The position numbers and the translations under genes are program-made. The notes under the pieces are model-generated. The model saw only the letters and a program-made list of their open reading frames with translations, did no database searches and was not told where the DNA came from. A DNA stretch of 64,000 bases, taken from Branchiostoma floridae (taxonomy: Eukaryota > Chordata > Leptocardii > Amphioxiformes > Branchiostomatidae). Location of the stretch: NCBI RefSeq assembly GCF_000003815.2, contig NC_049980.1:34962132-35026131 (forward strand), given 5' to 3'. Shown here in pieces: positions 47,378-57,197 of the stretch; position 1 is the first letter of the stretch, and each line of letters opens with the position of its first letter.

Positions 47378-47817
47378 GTAACTCAGGTGTTCTACAGGTA
47401 ACTCAGGTGTTCTACAGGTAACTCGGGTGTTCTACAGGTAACTTGGGTGTTGTACAGGTAACTCAGGTGTTGTACAGGTAACTCAGGTGTTGTACAGGTA
47501 ACTCAGGTGTTGTACGGGTAACTCAGGTGTTCTACGGGTAACTCGGGTGTTCTACAGGTAACTCGGGTGTTCTACAGGTAACTCAGGTGTTCTACAGGTA
47601 ACTCAGGTGTTCTACAGGTAACTCAGGTGTTCTACGGGTAACTCAGGTGTTCTACGGGTAACTCAGGTGTTGTACAGGTAACTCAGGTGTTGTACAGGTA
47701 ACTCAGGTGTTGTACAGGTAACTCAGGTGTTGTACAGGTAACTCAGGTGTTCTACAGGTAACTCGGGTGTTCTACAGGTAACTCAGGTGTTCTACAGGTA
47801 ACTCAGGTGTTCTACAT
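47374..47817 (+). repeat. 20-bp donor array after exon 6, 22 units
   Basis: The unit acaggtaactcaggtgttct is exactly 20 bp and repeats about 22 times with few substitutions (a/g at two sites, tct/tgt). The first unit contains the real exon end (aca g) and donor gtaact, so every unit carries an equivalent 5' splice site. A shift to the next donor reads through into a stop within the third unit, so only the first donor keeps the frame. Confidence 0.95.
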
Positions 47818-49020
47818 TTTGAAAATGGCTTTTTTTTTGCCTCCCATTTTTACCCCTTTGCATTTTCTTATGAGGCACTGTTTGCAGCCATGCATGTGAT
47901 TGGCACCAGTGCAGCAGTAGATAGTGAGGGTTACCATGCCACTCTAGAGTTACGTGTTGCATAGCAACCAGAAAGATGACAACCTCAGGGCCTAGAGAGC
48001 TGCAGGCCAAATCAATATTTTACCATGATGAATATGCTTTATTGTACATGTATAATATGACCTAGTAACCTCCTAACCTCAATTTTCACTTTTTTATGTC
48101 TTCTCAGTAATCCATATTTTATATATTAATATATAATCATGACTCCCGTAACCCCAATAAACAGCACAAATTGGCATAAGGTTCAAAGTTCACTCCAGTG
48201 TGACCCTGTTTTATTAGGTTTGCCTATAAAAGCACTCAGCCATGAACACCTACCCTCTGGTCTGTGCAGGGCGGTTGTTTGGACCAATAACCTGAGATAT
48301 TCCCATCGTTTCATGGCCATCTTTAGATGCTGCATCGTTTCCTGTCAGTCTAATCACATACAGTCATGTGGTAGTACTACAAATATAATCACACTCTGAA
48401 TCTAGCTAAAGGCACAATCCCCAAACTCACACCCTACCAGCGCTGGGAAGGGGGTTCTCCCCTGCGTTGATTTTGTTGATTCTCAGTTCTCGTATTATTT
48501 TGCATCTATTTATGTATTTATCAATATCATATTTCTGCATGGCTGTTTACATTTTGTTATGTTGATATTTTTGTTTATACATGTACTAGATTTGGCACTT
48601 CACACAAGCATTTTTTTCATCTGGTAGACTAATATGATTGTTCTGCTCTGAGCTGATCAAGGTACTTTGTACAAAAGTCTGAGACTTGTGACCAGGAGAA
48701 AATGAAGTTAAATTTATGCTGGACAGAACTGCACATAGCGGTGCTTTTGTGCATCAAAATTTGTCACTACTGGAATTTTTTTTACTGAAAATCAGATGAT
48801 ACAATGATCTCCTTTGTTGAATAAAAGTAGCAATAACTTATTAAGAAATTAGACTTACAGCTGAATTTGTTTTGATTTTGGGACCACTTGTCACTCTCTG
48901 ACTTCCTTGGTCAGCTCTAGAAGCCCGCTCCACCGCTAGATTGTTGCTCCTTGTTTCACCTAACATGTTGAGTTTTGTTCTGTTGTGTTCTGTTTGATGC
49001 ATGTTGGTGGCTGCTGTGGG
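47818..49020. other. Intron DNA between exon 6 and the cassette exons
   Basis: Unique AT-rich sequence with no recognised feature. Confidence 0.4.
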
Positions 49021-49043
49021 TTTGGTTGTGGTTTGGGCTGTAG

Positions 49044-49106
49044 GGCACGCCAGCCACGCTCACTCCCCTACGTGCTGGGGTGCTGACGGCCTGCACACGC
49101 ACTTAG
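49044..49106 (+). CDS. MCTP: Predicted MCTP cassette exon a (linker C2B-C2C)
   Basis: 63 nt between acceptor gggctgtag and donor gtaaca. It enters and leaves in phase 1, matching both the preceding exon 6 and the following exon 7, so inclusion keeps the frame. It encodes HASHAHSPTCWGADGLHTHL between two glycine junction codons. A second, nearly identical 63-nt copy with its own splice sites follows at 49186. Differences between the copies are mostly synonymous. I do not recognise this peptide in MCTP proteins from memory; it is predicted from splice sites, phase and copy conservation only. Confidence 0.55.
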   Translation, partial: GTPATLTPLRAGVLTACTRT

Positions 49107-49185
49107 GTAACATCAGAGAACGTTTTGGTTTGTTTGTTTGTTTGTTTGTATTCTATACGCGGTAACACACCAGTTATGGCTGTAG

Positions 49186-49248
49186 GGCACGCCAGCCACG
49201 CACACTCCCCTACGTGCTGGGGCGCGGACGGCCTGCACAAACACTTAG
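49186..49248 (+). CDS. MCTP: Predicted MCTP cassette exon b (duplicate of a)
   Basis: 63 nt between acceptor tggctgtag and donor gtaaca; phase 1-1. It encodes HASHAHSPTCWGADGLHKHL. Compared with copy a, three codons differ silently (Ala, Gly, Ala) and one changes Thr to Lys. The preceding intron includes a (tttg)n stretch. Choice between a and b, inclusion of both, or skipping of both would all keep the reading frame. Confidence 0.55.
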   Translation, partial: GTPATHTPLRAGARTACTNT

Positions 49249-49330
49249 GTAACAACATCGCAGAACATTTTTAGTTTGCTTGTATTGCCTACGCGGTAAC
49301 ACACCAGGTTTGGTTGTGGTTTGGCAATAG

Positions 49331-49390
49331 GGCATACTAGCCATGGATCCCCGCCGTGCTGACAGCTTCCCCCCTTCCCCACTCACTTTG
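49331..49390 (+). pseudogene. Decayed third copy of the cassette exon
   Basis: This 60-nt stretch is flanked by caatag and gtaaca and lies at the same spacing after the same 'gcggtaacacacca' motif. It starts GGCATACTAGCCATGG like the other copies but has deletions and an in-frame TGA (codon reading CCG CCG TGC TGA). Two further fragments of the 3' border ('cacttgggtaa') follow at about 49430-49440 and 49470-49480. Confidence 0.5.
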
Positions 49391-49902
49391 GTAACAGCAC
49401 TAAAGTCTCTCTCCCCCCCCTCCCCCACACACACTTGGGTAATACCATTTAAGTCTCTCCCCAGACACACACTTGGGTAACATCACTAACATCTGATGTT
49501 TTGGGTTTCTAACCAGAAATCTTCCTTGCACTGTGCCATTGCGCAGCAGTGTAAAACCACTATTTCGATTCTTCGCTTTTTAGTTTAATAGTTTTCTAGC
49601 TTTGTACATATTTGTTTGATTTGAAAATGCATTTTAAAGAAATATTGTACAAACCATACCAATTCAGTGTGAGAGACAGTGTTTTTCCCCCAGAATGCAG
49701 CGAAGACTTTTTGGTCTAATTTCTGTTTTTACATGCAAAATTGGTCAATTTTCAAATTAGTGCAATCAGTATTGCTTTTTACTACATTTTCTGCCAATAT
49801 GCATTATTATTGTATTATTCATTTACCAAATGTTTGTTTTTCATGTACCTGTTTGTACCAGTTGCAGTTTTGACTCGTAGCGCCCCCTTTCTGTCCCTGT
49901 AG

Positions 49903-49985
49903 GTAGTGCAGGCAACGAGACGATCACAGATCTGGCTAACTACATGCCCGACCCCAGGGAGAGGCTGGAGGTCCAGAGGAGATAT
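49903..49985 (+). CDS. MCTP: MCTP exon 7: C2B-C2C spacer
   Basis: It enters in phase 1 and leaves in phase 0 at gtgagt; acceptor gtccctgtag. It encodes SAGNETITDLANYMPDPRER and then LEVQRRY. The ETITDL motif resembles the segment that follows C2B in insect MCTP. It contains no domain and connects C2B to C2C. Confidence 0.9.
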
Positions 49986-50029
49986 GTGAGTATCAGTACT
50001 TCTGTAACTGAAACAGGACCACTGGTAGA

Positions 50030-50330
50030 TACTGTAAATGCATTTAAGTATCTCATGGTGGTCTCAATCATGATGTTTCTGACCTAGGGCGAAGAGTTGC
50101 TGTTATAGTTCCAATCATGTAACCCGTAACCTTGAGTGGCCTTCAGGCCTTGCTACGTGGTGACTATTGAGTGAAAAAAAAGAAAAAGTTTGTGGGGATT
50201 TAATTTCATGGTACATGTAGCAGGAAGAAGGCTTTTCCTGTGGTTTTACATTCGCGGTAGCACCATGCACTGTAGTCTCTTACTGCCATGGAAAAATGTT
50301 GGCAGTGGTTTTAATTCTGTCTCTGTTGTT
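50030..50330 (-). mobile_element. Decayed TACTGTAAATG-family MITE, copy 4
   Basis: Starts tactgtaaatgcatttaagt, is interrupted by about 140 bp of other sequence, then continues 'ggggatttaatttcatggta ... ttttacattcgcggtagcacc ... tgttggcagtggttttaatt'. It has lost most CG dinucleotides. It lies in the intron between exons 7 and 8. Confidence 0.55.
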
Positions 50331-50734
50331 GATGGGTGAGGTAGGAAAAATGCAAACCTGGAAACAACAAGGTCACAAGGTGTTTCCTTGGTAATAAGAT
50401 CAACATGACATTATTGCTGCAACAGCTTTTTTGAATTTTGAATATTTGGTTCAGTATCTTCTGTCTGTATCTTCTATAGATGTGCAACATTTGTCCTGAC
50501 TGACAGTAGTAGTACAGTAGTAATGGTGTTACAGACTCAGTCCTGCAGTTTAGATAACTTACATGTAAGAAGCATCAGATTTTTTTATTCCTGAAGTTCC
50601 TATAATAGGCCATAGTAGATTCCAGTACCGATGACTGATTATCATACTTAAATGATTATGTGTGTTGAGACCTTTTTGTTTCTGCGCTCAAATAGAGTAT
50701 CATTTTCTCCACGTTTGATCAGGAAATTGACATA

Positions 50735-50975
50735 CCTGTACATGTACATGTATCTGTAATGCAGTTTACACAGTATTACATGTACCTGTATGGTAGTGTA
50801 CTGTATGGTAGTGTACTGTATGGTAGTGTATTACATACATGTACTTGATGAAGTATATGTAATGCACTTAACATACGTATGGTTGTGCACAATATGCATG
50901 TACATGTACCTGTAAGGTAGTGCACCGTAGTGCATTATACTGCATCACACTCTAACCCACCCACCCCCACCCCCC
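50735..50975 (+). repeat. Low-complexity tacatgtacctgta / tatggtagtgtac repeats
   Basis: Three copies of 'ctgtatggtagtgta' and several 'catgtacctgta' variants. It ends in the C-rich tract that serves exon 8 as acceptor. Confidence 0.75.
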
Positions 50976-50981
50976 TTACAG

Positions 50982-51036
50982 TCTTTACTCAGGTCTCTCA
51001 GGAACTTGAATGACGTCGGACTGTTGCAGGTCAAAG
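50982..51036 (+). CDS. MCTP: MCTP exon 8: start of C2C
   Basis: It enters in phase 0 and leaves in phase 1. It encodes SLLRSLRNLNDVGLLQVK, matching the family segment NLKDVGxLQVKV that opens C2C. The acceptor follows a strong C-rich tract ending ccttacag. The downstream intron holds a 1.09-kb TIR element. Confidence 0.92.
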
Positions 51037-51401
51037 GTAAACTTTATCCGTTCTTCACTGATTCTTTCACTCCTTCCTGCAGTTTCATGTTTGGCATGTG
51101 CACTATCAGATTGCTAATTTATTTCTTTGTTAGCTAATTAATTTAAAGCAACAAGAAAAGCTAACAAAACTGCGCAGCAAATAGAAATTTTCAACACTCA
51201 TCGACCTTCTGATATTGTTGCTTTTCATCACCTACTGTCAGTGGTATGTTTAACAAACCCATCTCAGCCTATGTACAATGTAATGTAATTAACATCACCA
51301 AGGCACAAGAAAAAGCGAAACCTATATGATGAATTTGATATCCATGTTTTACATTGAAGTCCTGTCACTACAATTGAAGTACCTGTAGAAAGGTTGTTGT
51401 T

Positions 51402-52488
51402 AACGGCACTGAACTTTAATCCAACGCAACTTTAATCCAACACTTTTAAGAACCCATCTGTCAGTCAAAGACTAGCTCCGGTATGCAAATTCTTTTGAGT
51501 GCTGTACAAAACCAGTAAGGTATACGACTTAAAACCTAGTAAGTTTCAGCTCACAAAGATCGCATGTTGGAGCGACAAGTTAATCAATCTTCCGGTATGT
51601 TTCCATGCTGATAATCAAGCCGTGGGAGGAGGGCAGCGATTGTAATTTCAAGCAACCCCACTCTTCGTCCTCACATTACACATTAATTATCACAGTAAAT
51701 ATAGCGAAATATTAATAAACTGTCCATCCAACACAACCAACATGCCTTGAAGTGTCCCTCTTTAAAGTACAGGGCCAGGCTTTGTTACACAAATTCTGTT
51801 GAAATCCGAACACGCGCCATTTTGAATCATATTTCAGCACGCTCCTTCACCCCTATTTTCGAAAGTGATCACATCCAAAGGCCAGTAGGACGGATCTCAC
51901 TGGCGATACCAACAGCCCCACATGGGGGACGTATTGTAGGGAGTTTGTACTGTGTTTTGCGGGTATATTTTTTGGGAACCATTCACAAACAACGTATTTT
52001 GCCACCATTTGCTTACCAAACAACGGATGAAAAGTTTCATAGAACGTCATAACTGTGTAGTAGAACAGCAGAACGGATTTGCCGCTGGTTGATGCATTTT
52101 GGGGCCGTGTTTTGATCGCGGCTATCAGCAGTTTACCGACATGCCGATTTGCCAATTTAACCTTGAGTAAGTGCCTGCCGATTGATACAAATTTGTCGCT
52201 GTAAATATGAAATCCGTAGATAAACAGCCTTGTTATATTATTGTGTCGGATTAAAGTTCCACTGGGAATAGAATCCAAAAGGACTTGCTATCAGTTACAC
52301 TGTCTTTGAAATGTTATTTTCTCGCGACACAACAGAAAGTGGCAGACCAATGGATGTGTAGCAATGGCCGGGGAAACATAGTAAACAATGCACTAAACAG
52401 TTTCCAGAATGCGCTAAAGCCCGCTTGTTTATTCATGGTTCAGTTTGGAATTTGCTGGAATGTGTTGGATTAAAGTTCAGTGCCGTTA
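51402..52488. mobile_element. TIR element of about 1.09 kb inside an MCTP intron
   Basis: Inverted ends: taacggcactgaactttaat + ccaac at the left and the same string on the minus strand at the right (52488 backwards). The left side has a second copy of the inner motif (aactttaatccaaca). TA on both sides (gtTAACGG, CCGTTAtc) suggests a TA target duplication as in Tc1/mariner-type elements. ORFs of 101 (+) and 141 (-) codons lack recognised motifs. It occupies about 70% of the intron between exons 8 and 9. Confidence 0.8.
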
Positions 52489-52573
52489 TCTAGCAATGCT
52501 AGAATGATAAAAAATGAGTAATAATAATTATTATACATGCAAACCACTAACCACTTCCCTCCCTGACTCCCAG

Positions 52574-52715
52574 TTATAAAGGCTACAGGTTTGTTGGCGG
52601 CAGATTTTGGGGGGAAGAGCGACCCTTTCTGTGTGCTGGAGCTGACGAATGCCAGGCTACAGACGCAAACTATCTACAAGACTCTCAACCCCGAGTGGGG
52701 GAAAGTGTTCACATT
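52574..52715 (+). CDS. MCTP: MCTP exon 9: body of C2C
   Basis: It enters in phase 1 and leaves in phase 2. It encodes [20 protein letters not shown] followed by [20 protein letters not shown] and EWGKVFTF. The C2C loop 1 ([10 protein letters not shown]) is intact. C2C is the most conserved C2 domain of the family, and this exon reads collinearly with vertebrate MCTP1/2. Confidence 0.96.
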
Positions 52716-52859
52716 GTGAGTATGTCTTTTATCTATTTAGATTTACCACATTTGTCACGGTGGAAGGATTGACAGGTGACATAACACCTTTTTAAGATGT
52801 CAACCCGGAGACCAGTCTTTACTGCCAGGAAGACTACATTCCAAAGCACTCCATTTATG

Positions 52860-52995
52860 GATACCATACGAAGTATTTATTGTTCATGCAAGAAACAGTT
52901 ACTCAACCAACTGAGTAGATTAATATGTAAACAGATGTTTCAGGTAGTATCAACGGTTAATAGCTGACTTTCATCAGTGACTGTTTCTTGACTAA
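52860..52995 (-). mobile_element. Penelope-like tail with hammerhead-like core, copy 5
   Basis: On the minus strand: CTGATGA (52977-52971), a loop with an imperfect stem ending actacct, then GAAACATC (52941-52934). It is the same family as 16165-16280 and more decayed. Confidence 0.4.
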
Positions 52996-53241
52996 TTTAG
53001 AAAAAGCACAGTGTTTTTATAACATATGTTTTGTTAAGCATAAAGCTTTAAATATATTGCTACCCCAAACTTTGTAGTGGTAATTTCATGCACTCAACAC
53101 TCAAGGTATTAAAGCGTGCGCTGTTGCCATCCAAGCGATGATATTTGAAAGTATTGACATCTTGAGCACACAATCTTCCATCTACCATTTGTTTATGATT
53201 AGTCCTTTGTTTGTTTGTTTATTTGTGTTGTTTTTCTGCAG

Positions 53242-53344
53242 CCAAGTTAAAGATATCCACTCCATCCTGGAGGTCAGTGTTTACGATGAGGACAGGAACA
53301 AGTCGGCAGAGTTTCTGGGGAAGGTGGCAATCCCGCTGCTCAGA
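53242..53344 (+). CDS. MCTP: MCTP exon 10: loop 3 and later strands of C2C
   Basis: It enters in phase 2 and leaves in phase 0 at gtaagc. It encodes [20 protein letters not shown] and then [14 protein letters not shown]. The acidic loop is [11 protein letters not shown]; vertebrate proteins usually have Asp where Glu stands before the final Phe, a conservative change. The 3' half and donor are duplicated downstream. Confidence 0.96.
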
Positions 53345-53640
53345 GTAAGCACACTTTTGTTTATTGTGTTGATATATCTAAGGTTGTTAAGGTTATGTTT
53401 ATGATGTGGGTATGAACAAATCGGCAGAGTTTCTGGGGAAGGTGGCAATACCGCTACTCAGAGTAAGCACACTTTTATTGTGTAATAAAGATTGTTAGGT
53501 GTGGAATTCTATGACTGCTGCCTGCCAGGACATCAAGATTGCTAGGTAGCATTTAGATTAGCAGATAAAATTACTTTGGACATAAACAGTTATGCAGTTC
53601 TGGGCAAGATGGCCATTCTGCTAGTCAGAATAAGCACAAT
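53345..53640 (+). repeat. Two decoy donor borders after exon 10
   Basis: A copy of the last 50 or so bases of exon 10 with its donor ends at 53462 (AACAAATCGGCAGAG ... CTCAGA then gtaagc). It differs mainly at third codon positions. A more decayed copy at about 53585-53630 has GTAAGC changed to ATAAGC, which kills the donor. These are partial exon copies without acceptors. Confidence 0.85.
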
Positions 53641-54015
53641 TCTGGGTCTGTGTCTTGAAATTTTATCGTGGAACTGTTCAGAATGTTTTGGTTTTAGTGC
53701 TGGAGGGTACATGTTGGAGTAGAGCTGTTTCAGCTTTTACTCCTAACTGTGCAGACATACAAACAGTACATCTAAGACTGAAATGATATACTATTCTATA
53801 TGATGATATTTTCCTGTTCACAATACTGATATTACATCTTATTAGCTACATGATGGTTTGTGTCAATTATCATACAGATATCATGTAATGTTTCATTTCT
53901 GTCCCTGTTTCATGTAGTCATTGCTGTAGTAACAAGTACTTGTTGCTGCCAATGTCTAAGTGAGAACTAGTTTTGCTGGTACATATGCTGGTAAGATATT
54001 TTCATGACCTTCCAG

Positions 54016-54117
54016 ATTAAGAATGGAGAGAGGAAAGCGTTTTTCCTGAAGGACAAGAAACTGAGGAGAAGAACGAAGGGCTCCATCGTGCTGGAGATGG
54101 AAGTCATCTACAATTCT
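54016..54117 (+). CDS. MCTP: MCTP exon 11: end of C2C
   Basis: Both ends are in phase 0. It encodes IKNGERKAFFLKDKKLRRRT followed by KGSIVLEMEVIYNS, the last C2C strands. The basic cluster KDKKLRRRTK may contact acidic membranes (inference). The donor gtaagt opens a 27-unit array. Confidence 0.95.
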
Positions 54118-54640
54118 GTAAGTCATCTACAATTCTCTAAGTCTTCTACAATTCTGTAAGTCTTCTACAATTCTGTAAGTCATCTACAGTTCTATAAGTC
54201 TTCTACAATTCTGTAAGTCTTCTACAATTCTGTAAGTCTTCTACAATTCTGTAAGTCTTCTACAATTCTGTAAGTCATCTACAATTCTGTAAGTCTTCTA
54301 CAATTCTGTAAGTCATCTACAATTCTGTAAGTCATCTACAATTCTGTAAGTCATCTACAATTCTGTAAGTCTTCTACAATTCTGTAAGTCTTCTACAATT
54401 CTGTAAGTCTTCTACAATTCTGTAAGTCATCTACAATTCTGTAAGTCTTCTACAATTCTGTAAGCCATCTACAATTCTGTAAGCCATCTACAATTCTGTA
54501 AGTCATCTACAATTCTGTAAGTCTTCTACAATTCTGTAAGTCATCTACAATTCTGTAAGTCTTCTACAATTCTGTAAGTCTTCTACAATTCTGTAAGTCA
54601 CTTAGACAATTCTGTAACTCATCTACAATTCTGTAGCACA
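54118..54640 (+). repeat. 19-bp donor array after exon 11, about 27 units
   Basis: The unit gtaagtcatctacaattct combines a consensus donor with the last 13 bases of exon 11. I count 27 units after the exon. Most vary only between cat and ctt. Nearly every unit retains GTAAGT or GTAAGC. The 19-bp step is out of frame, and use of a later donor meets a stop, so the first site is probably the one used. Confidence 0.95.
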
Positions 54641-54704
54641 TATCATACAATTGTACATGTGCACCCTCAGCTGTGTTGTAACCTCTAACCTTTGACCTCT
54701 ACAG

Positions 54705-54779
54705 GTCAAGGCCAGCTGGAGGACGTTCAACCCTAAGGAGGTGAAATATCTACAGATGGAGCAGAAGTTCAAAAGACAA
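54705..54779 (+). CDS. MCTP: MCTP exon 12: C2C to membrane-anchor linker
   Basis: Both ends in phase 0. It encodes VKASWRTFNPKEVKYLQMEQ and then KFKRQ. Vertebrate MCTPs have the same VKASxRTxxPKE segment here. The region is amphipathic and basic and leads into the C-terminal membrane domain. Confidence 0.94.
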
Positions 54780-55234
54780 GTAAGTGGGAGGCTCGAGCTG
54801 CTTCAAGGTAAAGACATAAGTACATGTAGGAAGTACAGTATGAGGGAGGGGGCAGCAAACCTTGTGCTGAGAGTCTGAGAGAGTAGATCAAAGTTTGGCT
54901 TCCATAATCTCTGTTGTTTCTGGTTTCTGGTATCATCTGAGGACTACAGGGGGTTTTCCAGTACTCGATGAAACATTGTTTACCGTAAAGTCTCTGCCCT
55001 GGTCAGAGTTAGGCTGGGAAAGTTGTGTGTTTCCTACCCTCCATAGTGAGTCCCTCTGAAACTGATATCCGCACTGTTTCTGCCCTGCCTATATCCTAGT
55101 CAAGGTAAGGCTGGGAAATTATGGGTTTCCTACCTTCTATAGCCAACATGTCTGAGAGACTTCCTTCTGATATCCGCACTGTTTCCTTACTGTTTCCGTA
55201 CTGACATCCGTCCTGTTTCCGTCCTGCCCTGTAG

Positions 55235-55354
55235 ATCCTGGTGAGGAACCTGCAGAGAGTGAGCCGACTGGTCATGGCGGTCGTCAACACGGGAAGGTTC
55301 GTCAAGAGCTGCTTCGAGTGGGAGTCAAAAACACGCAGTATCACTGCCTTTATA
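55235..55354 (+). CDS. MCTP: MCTP exon 13: pre-membrane segment
   Basis: Both ends in phase 0; acceptor gccctgtag, donor gtaagt. It encodes ILVRNLQRVSRLVMAVVNTG followed by RFVKSCFEWESKTRSITAFI. The CFEWES...RSxxAF motif precedes the first membrane helix in the family. The TM1 helix is split, with ITAFI here and the rest in exon 14. Confidence 0.94.
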
Positions 55355-55440
55355 GTAAGTCTGGTCCCTTAAACATGCAGTATAGTAAGTCTTCAGTATC
55401 TCTGCTTTCATTATGATAGTAAGTCTGGTCTCGAAAACAC
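55355..55440 (+). repeat. Two decayed donor-border copies after exon 13
   Basis: The exon end and donor (acacgcag...ttatagtaagtctggt) recur in shortened form: cagtatagtaagtc near 55378-55391 and gatagtaagtctggtct near 55416-55432. Both keep GTAAGT. They are short and imperfect. Confidence 0.65.
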
Positions 55441-55459
55441 AGGGCTGATGTAGATTGTA

Positions 55460-56173
55460 CATATATGTGCTGATGGTGTATTTTGTTGTTGCAGATGCAT
55501 CCGCTTTACTTTACTTTACTTGTATCCGCCGATGATCTGTTTTGTTGTTGCAGATGTATGTTGTTTCGTCTCGTCCCCGTGCGGCCNNNNNNNNNNNNNN
55601 NNNNNNNNNNNNNNNNNNNNNNNNNNNNNNNNNNNNNNNNNNNNNNNNNNNNNNNNNNNNNNNNNNNNNNNNNNNNNNNNNNNNNNTTGGTTGTTGCAGA
55701 TGTATGTGCTGATGGTGTGTTTTACTGTTGCAGGTGTATGTGCTGATGGTATGTGTTATTGTTGCAGATGTATGTGCTGATGGTATGTGTTATTGTTGCA
55801 TATGTATGTGCTGATGGTATGTGTTACTGTTGCAGATGTATGTGCAGATGTATGTGCAGATGTATGTGCAGATGTATGTGCAGATGTATGTGCTGATGGT
55901 ATGTGTTATTGTTGCAGATGTATGTGCTGATGGTATGTGTTACTGTTGCAGATGTATGTGCTGATGGTGTGTTTTGTTGCAGATGTATGTGCTGATGGTG
56001 TTTTGTTGTTGCAGATGTATGTGCTGATGGTATGTGTTACTGCAGATGTATGTGCTGATGGTGTGTTATTGTTGCAGATGTATGTGCTGATGGTGTTTGG
56101 TTGTTGCAGATGTATGTGCTGATGGTGTTTGGTTGTTGCAGATGTATGTGCTGATGGTGTTTTGTTGTTGCAG
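55460..56173 (+). repeat. Acceptor array before exon 14, interrupted by an assembly gap
   Basis: Units of about 30-34 bp contain 'ttgttgcag' plus the first 18 bases of exon 14 (atgtatgtgctgatggtg). Roughly 15-20 copies can be read on both sides of the 100-N gap at 55587-55686, which probably marks unresolved repeat length. A sub-array of 12-bp units (atgtatgtgcag) sits at about 55836-55885. The last two units are 32 bp, so the nearest decoy acceptors shift the frame. Confidence 0.92.
55587..55686. other. Assembly gap (100 N) inside the exon-14 acceptor array
   Basis: Exactly 100 N, a common placeholder for a gap of unknown size. The true array may be much longer than shown. Confidence 1.
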
Positions 56174-56293
56174 ATGTATGTGCTGATGGTGTGGAACTTT
56201 GAGCTGTACATGCTGCCTCTGGTTCTGCTCAGCATCTTCTTTAAGTACTACATCGTGCGGTCGGTGATGGAGGGGCGGACCGACCAGCAGGAG
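56174..56293 (+). CDS. MCTP: MCTP exon 14: first membrane helix
   Basis: Both ends in phase 0. It encodes MYVLMVWNFELYMLPLVLLS followed by IFFKYYIVRSVMEGRTDQQE. The hydrophobic stretch with the family motif VWNFELYMxPL forms the first half of the ER hairpin anchor. The C-terminal part is a charged loop. Confidence 0.96.
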
Positions 56294-56337
56294 GTAAGGG
56301 CTGACGAGGTGTGTCGCTAAACTTTCTTTTCTTCATC

Positions 56338-56445
56338 TCTGAAGGCACCAAAAAGTCAGTTTTCTCTCCTTCAGCTCTGAAGGGCACCAAAAAGTCAGTT
56401 TTCTCTCCTTCAGCTCTGAAGGGCACCAAAACGTCAGTTTTCTCA
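56338..56445 (+). repeat. 36-37-bp repeat in intron after exon 14
   Basis: Three units of 'tctgaagggcaccaaaaagt cagttttctctccttcagc'. Each contains a pyrimidine-rich 'ccttcag' acceptor-like site but no exon sequence. Confidence 0.85.
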
Positions 56446-56839
56446 GTTTCTGAGGGTTGTGTTCCTTAAACATGGTAAAATAACTTGGGAAAGATAAATA
56501 ATGAACAAGATACATGTGTATTAAGAACTTTGTCGACTTTGCCTTTAAACTATCTTCCCTATGAAGTATGGAATATGACAGCATTGTGTGAAAGTATTGA
56601 CTTACCTGCCTGACTTACCTGCCTGTCTCACCTGCAAACATTTAACTAATCTCCTATTCATTGTTCCTCTATTTCAACATGTTTAGTTGTTACATTTCTT
56701 ACAATGTTATATTTTTACTATATCATTTCATTCATTTTGCCGTTATGATATTGCCTTAGTTATCAATTATTGAACTATCATGATTTTCTTCCATTTTGTT
56801 AATTGATATAATTCTTTTGGTTACATTATTGTCTAATGT

Positions 56840-57035
56840 ATATTTTTTACACATCTATCCAATCTTTATTCAGCTTATGAGTTGTTGAATTGTATTATTA
56901 TTTGTTACTTTGGAGGAAGACTATGTATAAGCCACGAGGCTTTTTTCTTCCCCCCTGCATGTACTTTCATTCGTTAATTTGTTTTATGTTATCTTTTTTA
57001 AAGATTGTGCAAAATAAATGAAATAAAAAATCTTG
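56840..57035 (+). mobile_element. Possible 3' tail of a non-LTR retrotransposon
   Basis: The phrase 'tgtataagccacgaggcttttttcttccccc' followed by an AT-rich run and 'aaaataaatgaaataaaaaa' resembles CR1/L2-type 3' tails. There is no coding sequence to confirm it. An AATAAA here is probably not a gene polyadenylation site, because exons follow. Confidence 0.35.
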
Positions 57036-57079
57036 TCTCACCTGTGTGTCTCACCTGTCTCACCTGTTGTGTTGTGCAG

Positions 57080-57133
57080 GAGGCTGAGGAGGAGGAGCAG
57101 GAGGAGGATGAAGATGATGAGGAGAGGGGGAAG
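57080..57133 (+). CDS. MCTP: MCTP exon 15: acidic loop between membrane helices
   Basis: 54 nt, phase 0-0, acceptor tgttgtgcag and donor gtaggg. It encodes EAEEEEQEEDEDDEERGK, matching in position and character the Glu/Asp run of vertebrate MCTP1/2. The exon could be skipped without a frame shift (inference). A 648-N gap follows in the next intron, but no coding sequence needs to be missing, because exons 15 and 16 join in phase 0 as in vertebrates. Confidence 0.88.
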
Positions 57134-57197
57134 GTAGGGGCTTTACCTGTTATTTCCGTACAGTATGGGGGGAAGTGAGTTATTCTGTACTGTACAG

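Noticed and set aside
47374-47817. CRISPR-like array (short regular repeats)
   Set aside because: There are no unique spacers; units are contiguous 20-bp tandem repeats in a eukaryotic intron. The same holds for 54118-54640 and 60573-61503.
55906-56235. Minus-strand ORF with QHIHLQQ repeats
   Set aside because: It is the antisense of the exon-14 acceptor array.
57000-57025. AATAAA as an internal polyadenylation site of MCTP
   Set aside because: It lies in a probable retrotransposon tail, and conserved exons 15-19 follow; a truncated isoform cannot be excluded but is not supported.
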